This document shows, piece by piece, positions 49,308 through 58,151 of a DNA stretch of 64,000 nt. Origin of the DNA: FEN-1297 sp963710735 (GTDB lineage Bacteria > Bacteroidota > Ignavibacteria > Ignavibacteriales > Ignavibacteriaceae). How positions within the stretch are numbered: the first letter of the stretch is position 1; every line of letters begins with the position of its first letter. The stretch spans positions 90,301-154,300 of the forward strand of contig CAVQBN010000022.1 of NCBI GenBank assembly GCA_963710735.1. Reading direction: 5' to 3'. Made by a program: the position numbers and the translations under genes. The notes beneath the pieces were generated by a model. The model had not been told where the DNA came from. It saw nothing but the letters and a program-made list of their open reading frames with translations, and did no database searches.

Positions 49308-50297
49308 ATGGATATATCAACCACATATTTAGGATTAAAACTCTCAAGTCCGATTGTACCTTCAGCCGGCCCGCTTTCTCAGGATATTGATAATATTAAA
49401 GTTATGGAAGAATCCGGGGCGGGAGCTGCAGTAATCTATTCTATATTTGAAGAACAAATTGAAAATGAACAGCTGGAGTTTTATCATCACACGGATGCCC
49501 ATACTGAAAGTAATGCTGAGGCATTGTCATATTTTCCTCAGCCGGTTGATTTTAAAATGGGACCTGAAGAATATCTTGAACATATTCGAAAAGCTAAAGA
49601 AGCTGTTTCTATGCCTATAATCGGCAGCTTAAACGGAAAATCTGTCGGAGGATGGATTGAATACGCTAAAAAAATAGAACAAGCTGGTGCTGATGCTCTC
49701 GAATTAAATATTTATAGACTGGCAACCGATATAAAAAAATCCGGTGAAGATGTCGAACAATCATATATAGATATTGTTAAAGCAGTAAGAAGCGAAGTGA
49801 ATATTCCGATCGCTGTAAAATTAGGACCGTTCTTTAGTTCGATAGCAGGGATGGCTAATCAACTGGATAAAGCAGGTGCAAATGCTTTAGTTTTATTCAA
49901 CAGATTTTATCAACCCGATATTGATCTGGAAAAATTGGAAGTTGTTCCAAATGTAATTTTAAGTACTCCTATGGATATGAGGCTGCCTCTAAGATGGATT
50001 GCAATTCTTTTCGGACGAATTAATGCTGATTTAGCTGCAACCAGCGGTGTTTATACTGAAAAAGATGTTCTTAAGATGATTATGGCTGGAGCAAAAGTTA
50101 CGCAAATGCTTTCAAGTTTATTAAAATTTGGAATCGGACATATAGCTGATGTCATAACTCAAATGATTTACTGGATGGAAATTAATGAGTATGAATCACT
50201 TGATCAGATGAGAGGCAGTATGAGCTACATGAATGTGCAAGATCCCGCTCAATTTGAACGTGCTAATTATATGAAAGTTTTGAATTCGTATAAATAA
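49308..50297 (+). CDS. Dihydroorotate dehydrogenase-like protein
   Basis: I chose the ATG at 49308 (329 residues; MDISTTYLGLKLSSPIVPSAG) because it follows AGG at good spacing and matches the family start. Upstream in-frame ATGs at 49302 and 49254 are possible. It is a TIM-barrel flavoprotein related to PyrD/PreA, with ALELNIY, IPIAVKLGPFF, GANALVLFNRF and a C-terminal MIMAGAKVTQMLSS phosphate-binding stretch. Related genes of this subgroup often sit beside nifJ, and the true substrate is not established. The pyrimidine role is uncertain. Confidence 0.82.
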   Translation: MDISTTYLGLKLSSPIVPSAGPLSQDIDNIKVMEESGAGAAVIYSIFEEQIENEQLEFYHHTDAHTESNAEALSYFPQPVDFKMGPEEYLEHIRKAKEAVSMPIIGSLNGKSVGGWIEYAKKIEQAGADALELNIYRLATDIKKSGEDVEQSYIDIVKAVRSEVNIPIAVKLGPFFSSIAGMANQLDKAGANALVLFNRFYQPDIDLEKLEVVPNVILSTPMDMRLPLRWIAILFGRINADLAATSGVYTEKDVLKMIMAGAKVTQMLSSLLKFGIGHIADVITQMIYWMEINEYESLDQMRGSMSYMNVQDPAQFERANYMKVLNSYK

Positions 50298-50319
50298 TTA
50301 TCGTCCTTTTTCTCCTTAT

Positions 50320-50420
50320 CCATTGCAGGCTGAATTGTGCAGAGGAGGTAACTCGGTTTTTTGTTAGTAATAGCATTGAATTAAGTTAACGAAGTCTGAA
50401 GCCTGCAATGGGCTTTTTAT
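50320..50420 (+). ncRNA. Candidate structured RNA or large terminator after the DHODH-like gene
   Basis: A perfect 12-bp stem (CCATTGCAGGCT at 50320-50331, AGCCTGCAATGG at 50400-50411) encloses 68 bases. The enclosed part contains a small GAG-GTAA-CTC hairpin and a GTTA/TAAC pairing. A T-rich tail (GCTTTTTATTTT) follows, as in terminated small RNAs. I do not recognise an RNA family. Confidence 0.45.
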
Positions 50421-50556
50421 TTTAAACCATATTATTCCTATCCCTATCACTTATACTCTTAATTGTATTTCATATTTTTAATTGAAGTAAAAATTAAAAT
50501 CTATTAAACCCTTTTAATTATTGTTTAATTTATGAAAAATAAAATGGAGTTATAAA

Positions 50557-51108
50557 ATGGAATCCCTAAAAAAATCGTTACCTCATGAATATTTAAAAGT
50601 TATAAAAGAAGATTTTAAAAAGTATAAACTGCTTGGGGATAAAACATTTATTCAAATAAACGATAAAGACTTCCATTTTAAAAGTGATGAAGAAGCAAAT
50701 TCAATTGCTGTTATTATTCAGCATTTAAGCGGCAACATGTCATCACGTTTTACTGATTTTTTAACAACCGATGGAGAAAAACCAGCAAGGCAACGAGATC
50801 AGGAGTTTGAGGAACAAAACCTGTCAAAAGAAAAACTTATTGAAAAATGGGAAAACGGCTGGAAGATTGTATTTAATACACTTAACGCGCTTAGTGAAAA
50901 TGATTTAACTAAAACAGTTAAAATAAGAAATAAGCCGCACTCAGTTATCCAAGCCTTAAACCGACAAGCAACTCATTATGCTTATCATGTTGGGCAAATT
51001 GTTTTAATCGCTAAGCAAATAAAAAAATCTGACTGGAAAACTTTAAGCATAGCAAAGAAAAAATCGGAAGATTATAACAAGGAAATGTTTTCTAAGGATA
51101 CTAAATAA
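50557..51108 (+). CDS. DUF1572 / DinB-superfamily protein
   Basis: This 183-residue helical-bundle protein matches DUF1572. It includes AVIIQHLSGNMSSRFTDFL near residue 55 and RQATHYAYHVGQIVLIAKQ near 135. The histidines in QHL and HYAYH form the expected metal-binding triad of the DinB fold. Related proteins are thiol-dependent S-transferases or of unknown role. It has a GGAG-type ribosome site and stands alone. Confidence 0.85.
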   Translation: MESLKKSLPHEYLKVIKEDFKKYKLLGDKTFIQINDKDFHFKSDEEANSIAVIIQHLSGNMSSRFTDFLTTDGEKPARQRDQEFEEQNLSKEKLIEKWENGWKIVFNTLNALSENDLTKTVKIRNKPHSVIQALNRQATHYAYHVGQIVLIAKQIKKSDWKTLSIAKKKSEDYNKEMFSKDTK

Positions 51109-51261
51109 TATATACTTGTTGAAATCTTAATACTCTATAACATTTTTTAGCTGAGACTCAGAACCGCAACAGCATCCTATAATACTGTAATTAAGCAATT
51201 CTTTAAGTTTGAGGGAGGCCACATCTATCCATAAATAAAATTAAATAAGCTTGATAATATT

Positions 51262-51277
51262 TTTAAGCTTGCTTAAA
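51262..51277. promoter_or_regulatory. Candidate DtxR-type operator
   Basis: TTTAAGC and GCTTAAA (7-bp arms, two-base centre) form a palindrome 25 bases before the dtxR-like start. A direct repeat TAAGCTTG occurs at 51246-51253 and 51264-51271, and TTAAGC appears again at 51191-51196. Metal-responsive DtxR/MntR proteins bind palindromes at their own promoters. Confidence 0.4.
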
Positions 51278-51301
51278 TTATAAACAAAAATTCACTTAAA
51301 T

Positions 51302-51964
51302 ATGCAAAATATATCAAAAGAAGATTATCTGGGTATAATTTATAAGAATCAAGACCCGCAAGGTGAGATAAAGCCTAATATTATTGCGGAGAAGTTATCA
51401 ATATCAAATGCAGCGGTAACTGATATGCTTAAAAAAATGTCAAATGACGGTTATATATTATATCAGCGTTATAAGGGAATTAAACTAACAAAGGCTGGCG
51501 AGAATTACGCAAGAAATATTGTAAGGAGACATAGAATTTGGGAAGTATTTCTCAATCAAATTGTTGGAATGCCCTGGGGGAAGGTTCATGAAGAAGCAAA
51601 CAGGCTGGAACATTCATCTTCGGATGAATTGATAGATAGATTGGAAGAGATGCTTGACTTTCCAGAATATGATCCGCATGGCGATCCCATTCCATCGAAA
51701 GGCGGGAAAGTACCAAAGCTGAAGAATCATATCCCGCTTTCTGATTTGAAAGAAGGACAGACGGGAACTGTTATTCGAGTAAATGATTACGATGAAAAGT
51801 TTTTAGCTTATATATCCGATTTGGGAATTAAGCTCGATGTGAAAATTACTGTTAAAGAAAAAAGACCCTTTGATAAATCATTAGAAATTGTAATTAAAGG
51901 CAAACACTGGAACATAAGCAATAAACTTGCTCAAAACGTTTTTGTTGAAGTAAAGTTAAAATGA
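51302..51964 (+). CDS. DtxR/MntR-family metal-dependent regulator
   Basis: This 220-residue protein has a winged-helix DNA-binding domain (about 1-70; IAEKLSISNAAVTDMLKKMS), a metal-binding dimerisation domain (about 71-145; RRHRIWEVFLNQIVGM, then EEANRLEHSSSDELIDRLEEML) and a C-terminal SH3/FeoA-like domain (about 150-218). The conserved E, H and C/E metal ligands of the family appear in the second domain. It represses metal uptake genes when manganese or iron is sufficient. An NRAMP transporter gene starts five bases later, so it is the likely target. Confidence 0.92.
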   Translation: MQNISKEDYLGIIYKNQDPQGEIKPNIIAEKLSISNAAVTDMLKKMSNDGYILYQRYKGIKLTKAGENYARNIVRRHRIWEVFLNQIVGMPWGKVHEEANRLEHSSSDELIDRLEEMLDFPEYDPHGDPIPSKGGKVPKLKNHIPLSDLKEGQTGTVIRVNDYDEKFLAYISDLGIKLDVKITVKEKRPFDKSLEIVIKGKHWNISNKLAQNVFVEVKLK

Positions 51965-51968
51965 ATAT

Positions 51969-53279
51969 GTGAATATGAAGAATGTAATAAGTAAAAATAT
52001 ATTACAGACTGACGGTAAGACAAGAAGTTCAGCCGAAGATGCTTTATCCGGAGACTCAAAAAAAGGTATCATTAAAAGGCTGACGCCATTCCTTGGTCCT
52101 GCCTTTATAGCAAGTGTGGCTTATGTTGATCCGGGAAATTTTGCGACTAATATCCAGGGCGGTTCGGCATTTGGATATACTTTATTGTGGGTAATAGTTG
52201 TAAGTAATGTTATGGCTATGCTCATACAAACATTATCGGCAAAGCTAGGCATTGCCACTGGGCAAAATCTAGCAGAACATTGCCGAAATCATTTTAGCAA
52301 GCCCGTAGTATATGTAATGTGGGTATTGATGGAATTAGTAGCTATTGCAACAGATCTAGCCGAATTTATAGGAGCAGCAATCGGTTTTCAACTTCTGTTC
52401 GGCTTTCCGTTAATAATAGGCGGAGTATTAACTGCAATTTGTACTTTCTTAATACTTGCCCTTGAACGCTACGGTTTTCGTCCGCTTGAAATTGCAATTA
52501 CTGTTATGGTGAGCGTAATAGCGCTTAGTTATCTTTTAGAAACAATACTCGATAGACCTGAATTTAAAACTATTTTGTATCATTCATTTGTTCCGCAATT
52601 TTCAGGAACTGAAAGCATACTTCTGGCAACAGGCATCCTTGGAGCAACAGTAATGCCGCATGCTATCTTTCTACATTCGGCCTTAACACAGCAAAGAATT
52701 ATCGTAAAGGAACCTAAAAAGCTGCGTAAGCTTTTCCACTTTGAAATTCTTGACGTAACAATAGCTATGGGTATTGCCAGCCTGGTAAACATGGCAATGC
52801 TGATTATGGCAGCCGCAACATTCTATAAGCACGGATATACTAATATTGCAACAATTGAGGAAGCTCATTTAACTTTACAGCCTCTATTGGGAAAAGCTGC
52901 GAGCTGGATATTCGCAATTTCACTACTTGCTTCCGGATTATCTTCATCAACCGTTGGTACAAGTGCCGGACAAGTGATGATGCAGGGGTTTCTTCATAAA
53001 CATATTCCGGTTTGGGTTCGGCGTTTTGTTACTATAATTCCTTCAATTGTTGTAATATCTATCGGCCTGGATCCTACAAGGACACTAGTCATCAGCCAGG
53101 TGATATTAAGTTTCGGCCTACCTTTTGCTATTATACCCCTAATAATTTTTACCAAGAAAAAAGAGCTAATGGGAATTCTTGTTAATAAAAAAATTACTAC
53201 CTTTATAGTATATGTTATTGCGGCTTTAATTATATCATTAAATCTTTATCTAGTTTACCAGGTATTGTTTGTAGGATAA
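51969..53279 (+). CDS. NRAMP-family divalent metal transporter (MntH-like)
   Basis: This 436-residue protein starts at GTG 51969, or possibly ATG 51975. It has about eleven spans and the NRAMP motifs DPGNFATNIQGG in the first helix and ATVMPHAIFLHSAL in the sixth, which supply the Asp-Asn and Met metal ligands. It imports manganese or ferrous iron with protons. It lies between the dtxR-like gene (five bases away) and the universal stress gene (four bases away), so all three form one operon. Confidence 0.94.
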   Translation: MNMKNVISKNILQTDGKTRSSAEDALSGDSKKGIIKRLTPFLGPAFIASVAYVDPGNFATNIQGGSAFGYTLLWVIVVSNVMAMLIQTLSAKLGIATGQNLAEHCRNHFSKPVVYVMWVLMELVAIATDLAEFIGAAIGFQLLFGFPLIIGGVLTAICTFLILALERYGFRPLEIAITVMVSVIALSYLLETILDRPEFKTILYHSFVPQFSGTESILLATGILGATVMPHAIFLHSALTQQRIIVKEPKKLRKLFHFEILDVTIAMGIASLVNMAMLIMAAATFYKHGYTNIATIEEAHLTLQPLLGKAASWIFAISLLASGLSSSTVGTSAGQVMMQGFLHKHIPVWVRRFVTIIPSIVVISIGLDPTRTLVISQVILSFGLPFAIIPLIIFTKKKELMGILVNKKITTFIVYVIAALIISLNLYLVYQVLFVG

Positions 53280-53283
53280 CCTA

Positions 53284-54186
53284 ATGATAAAACATTTATT
53301 AGTCCCGCTGGACGGTTCAATATTAGCAGAATCAGTTCTGCCAACAGCAGCAAGTCTAGCAAAAAAAATAAATACAGAGATTACATTTATTCACATTATA
53401 GAAAAAGATGCACCCCAGCAGGTGCATGGGCAAAGTCATTTAACATCACCGGAGCAGGCGGCAGAGTACTTAAAATCGATAGCCGATATGGAGATATTTA
53501 AGGGACTTTCAATTAGTGCCCATGTTCATGAAGAAGGCGAAAAAAATATCCCGCTTAGCATAGCCCAGCATTCTAAAGAGCTCAACCAGGATTTGGTTGT
53601 AATGTGCACACACGGAAGCAGCGGGCTGCACGGAATGCTGTTCGGATCCATAGCGCAGCAAGTTATTGCTTTGGGAAAAATTCCGGTATTATTAATTAAT
53701 CCTTCAAAAGAAAAAATAAAATCAGTAAGCAGATTTAATAATTTTTTAATTCCGCTGGATGGAAATCCTGATCATGAGCAGGCACTAGATTTTGCATCCG
53801 GATTAGCAAAGATATGCAAGGCCAATATTCATTTATTGGTAGCAATTCCTCATTTCGGAAATATGTCCGGCGGATTTACACAAACAAACCGGCTCCTGCC
53901 AGGAACCACAACGCAAATGATGGATATGATTGTGTCTGATGCTGAAGAATATCTTGGAAAATTAAGAAAGGAATTGGAACAAAAGGGAATTAAGGCAACA
54001 ACACAAGCTTCAAGAGATAATCCTGCAAATGCCATTATTAAAGCAGCAAAAGATATTAATGCGGATTTAATAATTCTGGCAACGCACGGTACCAAAGGCG
54101 CCGAAGCTTTGCTGGAGGGAAGTATTACACCTAAAATTTCAAAATCCAGCAAAATACCTCTATTACTTGTTCCGGTAACGATGTAA
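53284..54186 (+). CDS. Tandem universal stress protein
   Basis: This 300-residue protein has two UspA domains (about 1-140 and 150-298). The first carries the ATP-loop GSSGLHGMLFGSIAQQV, a G-2x-G-9x-G pattern. The second ends GTKGAEALLEGSITPKIS, which is a degenerate version. It may bind ATP in the first domain only. Its place in an operon with dtxR and NRAMP genes ties it to metal homeostasis, perhaps as a regulator of the transporter (inference). Confidence 0.92.
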   Translation: MIKHLLVPLDGSILAESVLPTAASLAKKINTEITFIHIIEKDAPQQVHGQSHLTSPEQAAEYLKSIADMEIFKGLSISAHVHEEGEKNIPLSIAQHSKELNQDLVVMCTHGSSGLHGMLFGSIAQQVIALGKIPVLLINPSKEKIKSVSRFNNFLIPLDGNPDHEQALDFASGLAKICKANIHLLVAIPHFGNMSGGFTQTNRLLPGTTTQMMDMIVSDAEEYLGKLRKELEQKGIKATTQASRDNPANAIIKAAKDINADLIILATHGTKGAEALLEGSITPKISKSSKIPLLLVPVTM

Positions 54187-54248
54187 AAGTAATAAAAGAT
54201 TTATACATACCTAATATTAATATGTAGTTGTGAGAAATTTATTTTCGG

Positions 54249-55598
54249 ATGAATGAAAAAAGAGTCAGAATAATTAAATCAGTCGACGAAAAGAAGGGGC
54301 CGGTAGTCTATTGGATGAGCCGCGACCAAAGGGCTGATGATAACTGGGCATTAATATTTGCACAGGAAAAAGCAAAACAGAAAGGTGAATCACTTGCTGT
54401 AGTTTTTTGCCTCGTGCCTAATTTCCTTGGATCTACAATTAGGCAGTATGGATTTATGTTAAAAGGATTACAAGAGTTGGAAAGGAAATTAAGAACCTTC
54501 AATATCCCTTTTTATTTGCTTGCAGGACAGCCTGAAGAAGAAATTCCTTTATTCATCCTAAAAAATGGTGCCGGTTTATTAGTAACTGATTTTGATCCGT
54601 TAAAAATTAAAAAAGAATGGAAGAAAAAAGTATCTGATAAAATTGATATTCCATTTTATGAAGTAGATGCACATAATATTATTCCGTGTTTTGAAGTATC
54701 GGATAAAGAAGAGTTTGCTGCTTATACTATACGTCCCAAAATTCATAGACTTCTGCCTGAATATTTAGAGGAATTTCCTTCAATTAAAAAAACGAAGAAG
54801 GATTTTTCTTTAAATCATAAAAATGTTGATTGGAAAAATGTTAAAAAGAAATTGAAAATTGATTTTTCCGTTAAAGAAGCTGAATGGATAAAACCGGGAG
54901 AGATTGCCGCAAAAGAAATGCTGAATAATTTTCTCTTTAATCAAATTAATCAATATGATTCCGAAAGAAATGATCCGACTTTAAAAAGCCAATCTAATCT
55001 TTCACCGTATTTGCATTTTGGCCAAATATCAGCTCAAAGAATTGCCTTAAATGTAGAAAAACTGGAAGTAGAAATTAAATCGAAAGAAGCTTTCCTGGAA
55101 GAGTTAATAATCAGGCGTGAGTTGTCGGATAATTTCTGTAATTTCAACTTAAATTATGATTCCTTTGAAGGTTTTAAACCGTGGGCAAAGCAAACTTTAA
55201 ATGAACACCGAAAAGATAAAAGAGAATTTGTTTATACACTTGAAGAATTCGAGAATGCCGTAACACATGAAGATTTATGGAATGCTGCTCAGTTTGAATT
55301 GCTGAATGCCGGTAAGATGAGTGGTTACATGAGAATGTATTGGGCAAAAAAAATTCTTGAATGGTCAGAATCCCCCGAAGAAGCTTTAAGAATAGCAATT
55401 TACTTAAATGACAAATATGAACTCGACGGACGCGATCCAAATGGTTATGCTGGCTGTGCCTGGTCAATCGGAGGAATACATGACAGGGCATGGGCTGAAA
55501 GAAAAGTATTCGGGAAAATTAGATATATGAACCGTAACGGCTGTAAAAGGAAATTCAATATAAACCTATACATAAACAAGAATAAAATTATTCTTTAA
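54249..55598 (+). CDS. Class II deoxyribodipyrimidine photolyase
   Basis: This 449-residue flavoprotein repairs cyclobutane dimers with light. The N-terminal antenna-binding part starts VVYWMSRDQRADDNWAL. FAD-binding and class II signatures include LSPYLHFGQISAQRIA, ELIIRRELSDNFC, KMSGYMRMYWAKKILEW and GRDPNGYAGCAWSIGGIHDRAW. The presence of a photolyase suggests light-exposed habitats or ancestry. It appears to be a single-gene unit after the metal operon. Confidence 0.94.
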   Translation: MNEKRVRIIKSVDEKKGPVVYWMSRDQRADDNWALIFAQEKAKQKGESLAVVFCLVPNFLGSTIRQYGFMLKGLQELERKLRTFNIPFYLLAGQPEEEIPLFILKNGAGLLVTDFDPLKIKKEWKKKVSDKIDIPFYEVDAHNIIPCFEVSDKEEFAAYTIRPKIHRLLPEYLEEFPSIKKTKKDFSLNHKNVDWKNVKKKLKIDFSVKEAEWIKPGEIAAKEMLNNFLFNQINQYDSERNDPTLKSQSNLSPYLHFGQISAQRIALNVEKLEVEIKSKEAFLEELIIRRELSDNFCNFNLNYDSFEGFKPWAKQTLNEHRKDKREFVYTLEEFENAVTHEDLWNAAQFELLNAGKMSGYMRMYWAKKILEWSESPEEALRIAIYLNDKYELDGRDPNGYAGCAWSIGGIHDRAWAERKVFGKIRYMNRNGCKRKFNINLYINKNKIIL

Positions 55599-55690
55599 AC
55601 TTTTGTGCCCTAATTAAAATTCAAATTATAAAAATTATTGTAGTTTTAGTGTCATAAATAAAAAACACCACATAAATTCTTTTATAAATA

Positions 55691-57001
55691 ATGAAAAATA
55701 GATTAACGTTACCGGAGTGGGATATACTTTTTGAAATTAAATCCTTGCACAAACAAGGAGCACTTGGAAAACTATTAACCGTAATCGGAGAAGAAGGGGC
55801 AATTGTAGGTGAAATAAAAACTGAATTTGTAGGCAAGACGCATTCATTAAGAAAAATTACCGTATCGGTTTATGATGAAGAAAATTTAAAGAGCCTTGTT
55901 AAAGCAATAAATGAAAAAACGGAAGCGCAAATAATATCGTATAAAGACCTGGTTTACGAAAGACATAAGGGCGGGAAAATACATTGCGGCCGGAAGACTG
56001 ACGTAAAAACCATCTGGGATCTGCGATACATTTATACACCCGGTGTTGCAAGAATTTCTCAGGAGATAATTGCCAATCCGGAGAAGGCAAGAGAGTATAC
56101 AAGCATTTCTAACAGCGTAGGAATTTTTACAAACGGTACAAGAGTGCTGGGACTCGGAGATATTGGTCCGTTAGCCGGAATGCCTGTTATGGAAGGCAAG
56201 GCAGTTATATATGATCAATTTGTCGGAATAAGTGCCGTACCGATTTTGGTAGATACTAAAGATCCAATAGAATTTGTTAATATAGTTGAAAAAGTTTCTA
56301 AAACGTTCGGCGGTATTCATCTTGAAGATATCCGCATTCCCGATTGTTTTTATATAGAAGAAGAATTAATTAAAAGACTGAATAAACCTGTCATGCACGA
56401 TGACCAGCATGGAACAGCTACAGTTGTACTTGCCGCAATAATAAGTGCACTTAAGCAAGCCGGACATTTGCTAGATAAAAAAATTATTGTAGCACAAATA
56501 GGCCTTGGCGCTGCAGGTTTCGGTATTGCAAAATTGTTAGTCGACTATGGTTTGGAAGTTGTAGGAAGTGATTTAAGTGAAGAATCCAGGAAAAGACTTG
56601 AGAATTACGGAGGAAAAACTACTTCACTGGAAGATGCGGTTAAACATGCCGATGTAGTTATTTCAACGACTGGCAAAGTGGGATTAATAAAGCCGGAAAT
56701 GGTAAAAAAGGGACAGGTAATTTTAGCCTTGTCCAATCCGATACCTGAGATATTTCCTGAAGAGGCATTAAACGCAGGGGCTGCATTTGCATCGGACGGT
56801 AAAAGTATTAATAATGCGTTAGCATACCCAGGTTTATTTAAAGCTGCATTAGAAAAAAATGCAAATCAAATTACGGCAGAAATGAAAATAGCTGCTGCCG
56901 AGGTTATTTCATCTTTGGCAGATGATAATGAACTTGTACCGAGTCCATTTCATCCGGAAGTTCATAAAAAAGTAATTGAGGCCGTTAAAAAAGTCTGCTG
57001 A
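55691..57001 (+). CDS. NAD(P)-dependent malic enzyme with N-terminal ACT-like domain
   Basis: This 436-residue enzyme converts malate to pyruvate, CO2 and NAD(P)H. An N-terminal ACT-like domain (about 1-85; GALGKLLTVIGEEGAIVGEI) probably binds an effector. The catalytic part has YTPGVARISQEI, DIGPLAGMPVMEGKAVI, LEDIRIPDCF, MHDDQHGTATVVLAA and the Rossmann motif QIGLGAAGFGIAKLL. Length suits the short bacterial form. It provides pyruvate for nifJ. No operon partner is evident. Confidence 0.94.
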   Translation: MKNRLTLPEWDILFEIKSLHKQGALGKLLTVIGEEGAIVGEIKTEFVGKTHSLRKITVSVYDEENLKSLVKAINEKTEAQIISYKDLVYERHKGGKIHCGRKTDVKTIWDLRYIYTPGVARISQEIIANPEKAREYTSISNSVGIFTNGTRVLGLGDIGPLAGMPVMEGKAVIYDQFVGISAVPILVDTKDPIEFVNIVEKVSKTFGGIHLEDIRIPDCFYIEEELIKRLNKPVMHDDQHGTATVVLAAIISALKQAGHLLDKKIIVAQIGLGAAGFGIAKLLVDYGLEVVGSDLSEESRKRLENYGGKTTSLEDAVKHADVVISTTGKVGLIKPEMVKKGQVILALSNPIPEIFPEEALNAGAAFASDGKSINNALAYPGLFKAALEKNANQITAEMKIAAAEVISSLADDNELVPSPFHPEVHKKVIEAVKKVC

Positions 57002-57115
57002 TTTAAATAAATTTACGGCTTTGCAGTTTGTGCATATTTTTTAATATTCAATTTGATTTAGTACTTTTGTCCCCATAAAATAATTTGTTTCACAAATCGA
57101 TGGTGCTTTCAGCGG

Positions 57116-58002
57116 ATGGAAGAATATCGTGTGTTGCTTTTCTACAAGTATGTTGATGTAGAAAATCCTGAAGAATTTATGACTGAGCATTTAACCTGGT
57201 GCATGGATAATGACATCAAAGGAAGAGTCTTTGTTGCCCATGAAGGTATAAATGGTACTGTTTCCGGGAAACTGCAGAATATCAATAAATATAAAGCTCA
57301 TCTTAATAGCTTTCCGATGTTCAGAGATATAATCTTCAAAGAAGATAAATCTGATGAACATGCTTTTTTAAAATGCATGTTCGCGTAAAAAACGAAATTG
57401 TCAATTCATCGTTAAAAGAGACTTTATTGGAACACGGCGGAAAAAAGCTGAAGCCCGAACAGCTTCTTGATTTTTATGAGAGCGGTAAGGAATTTATAAT
57501 TATTGATGCGAGGAACTGGTACGAAAGTAAAATAGGCAGGTTCAAAGGAGCAATTACACCTCCGATGAAAAACTTTCGTGAATGGTCTAAGGCGGTTGAT
57601 GAATTAAAAAAATATAAAGACAAAACCATAGTAACATATTGCACCGGCGGAATCAGATGCGAAAAAGCTTCTGCATACATGGTTGAACAGGGATTCAAAG
57701 ATGTTTATCAGCTCGATGGCGGAATTGTTACTTATGCAAAGAAATTTCCGGATACTTATTGGCAGGGCGGGGTTTTCGTCTTTGACGAACGAAGAGTTGT
57801 TGAGCCTAATTCGGATCGGGAACTAAAGTATGTTTCTAATTGCTATTATTGCGGTGAACCTACTTCGTATTATATCAATTGTCATAATCAGGATTGTGAT
57901 AAGATAATTGTAACCTGCCATAAATGTAAAGTGGAAAATGAATATTGCTGCTCGGATGAATGCCGTAACTCGCCTAACAAAAGAAGTAAATACTTCGGAT
58001 GA
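57116..58002 (+). pseudogene. trhO: tRNA uridine(34) hydroxylase (TrhO/YceA), interrupted by a -1 frame change
   Basis: Together the two frames make a 295-residue TrhO, which hydroxylates U34 of tRNA using a rhodanese-like domain. Frame one (to about 57388) has the N-terminal domain YRVLLFYKYVDVENPEEF and HEGINGTVSGK. Frame two (from 57373) continues MHVRVKNEIVNSS, IIIDARNWYESKIG, the active loop TYCTGGIRCEKAS and a C-terminal cysteine-rich zinc site. A base is missing in the T6A4 tract 57364-57373. The tract also contains the heptamers TTTTTTA and TTTAAAA in the correct phase for programmed -1 frameshifting, so a ribosomal shift is possible. Confidence 0.9.
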
Positions 58003-58151
58003 AACTAATAGTATGTTAAGATTGTTTCGTCATTATTATTTCTGCACAATGTATTAACGCATTAGTTGAAATCACAAAAGCTTATGACGAATTTATATAT
58101 CTCATCTAACAAAATTCTTGCGCTGAATAATTTTGTTTTTATATTAAGCAC

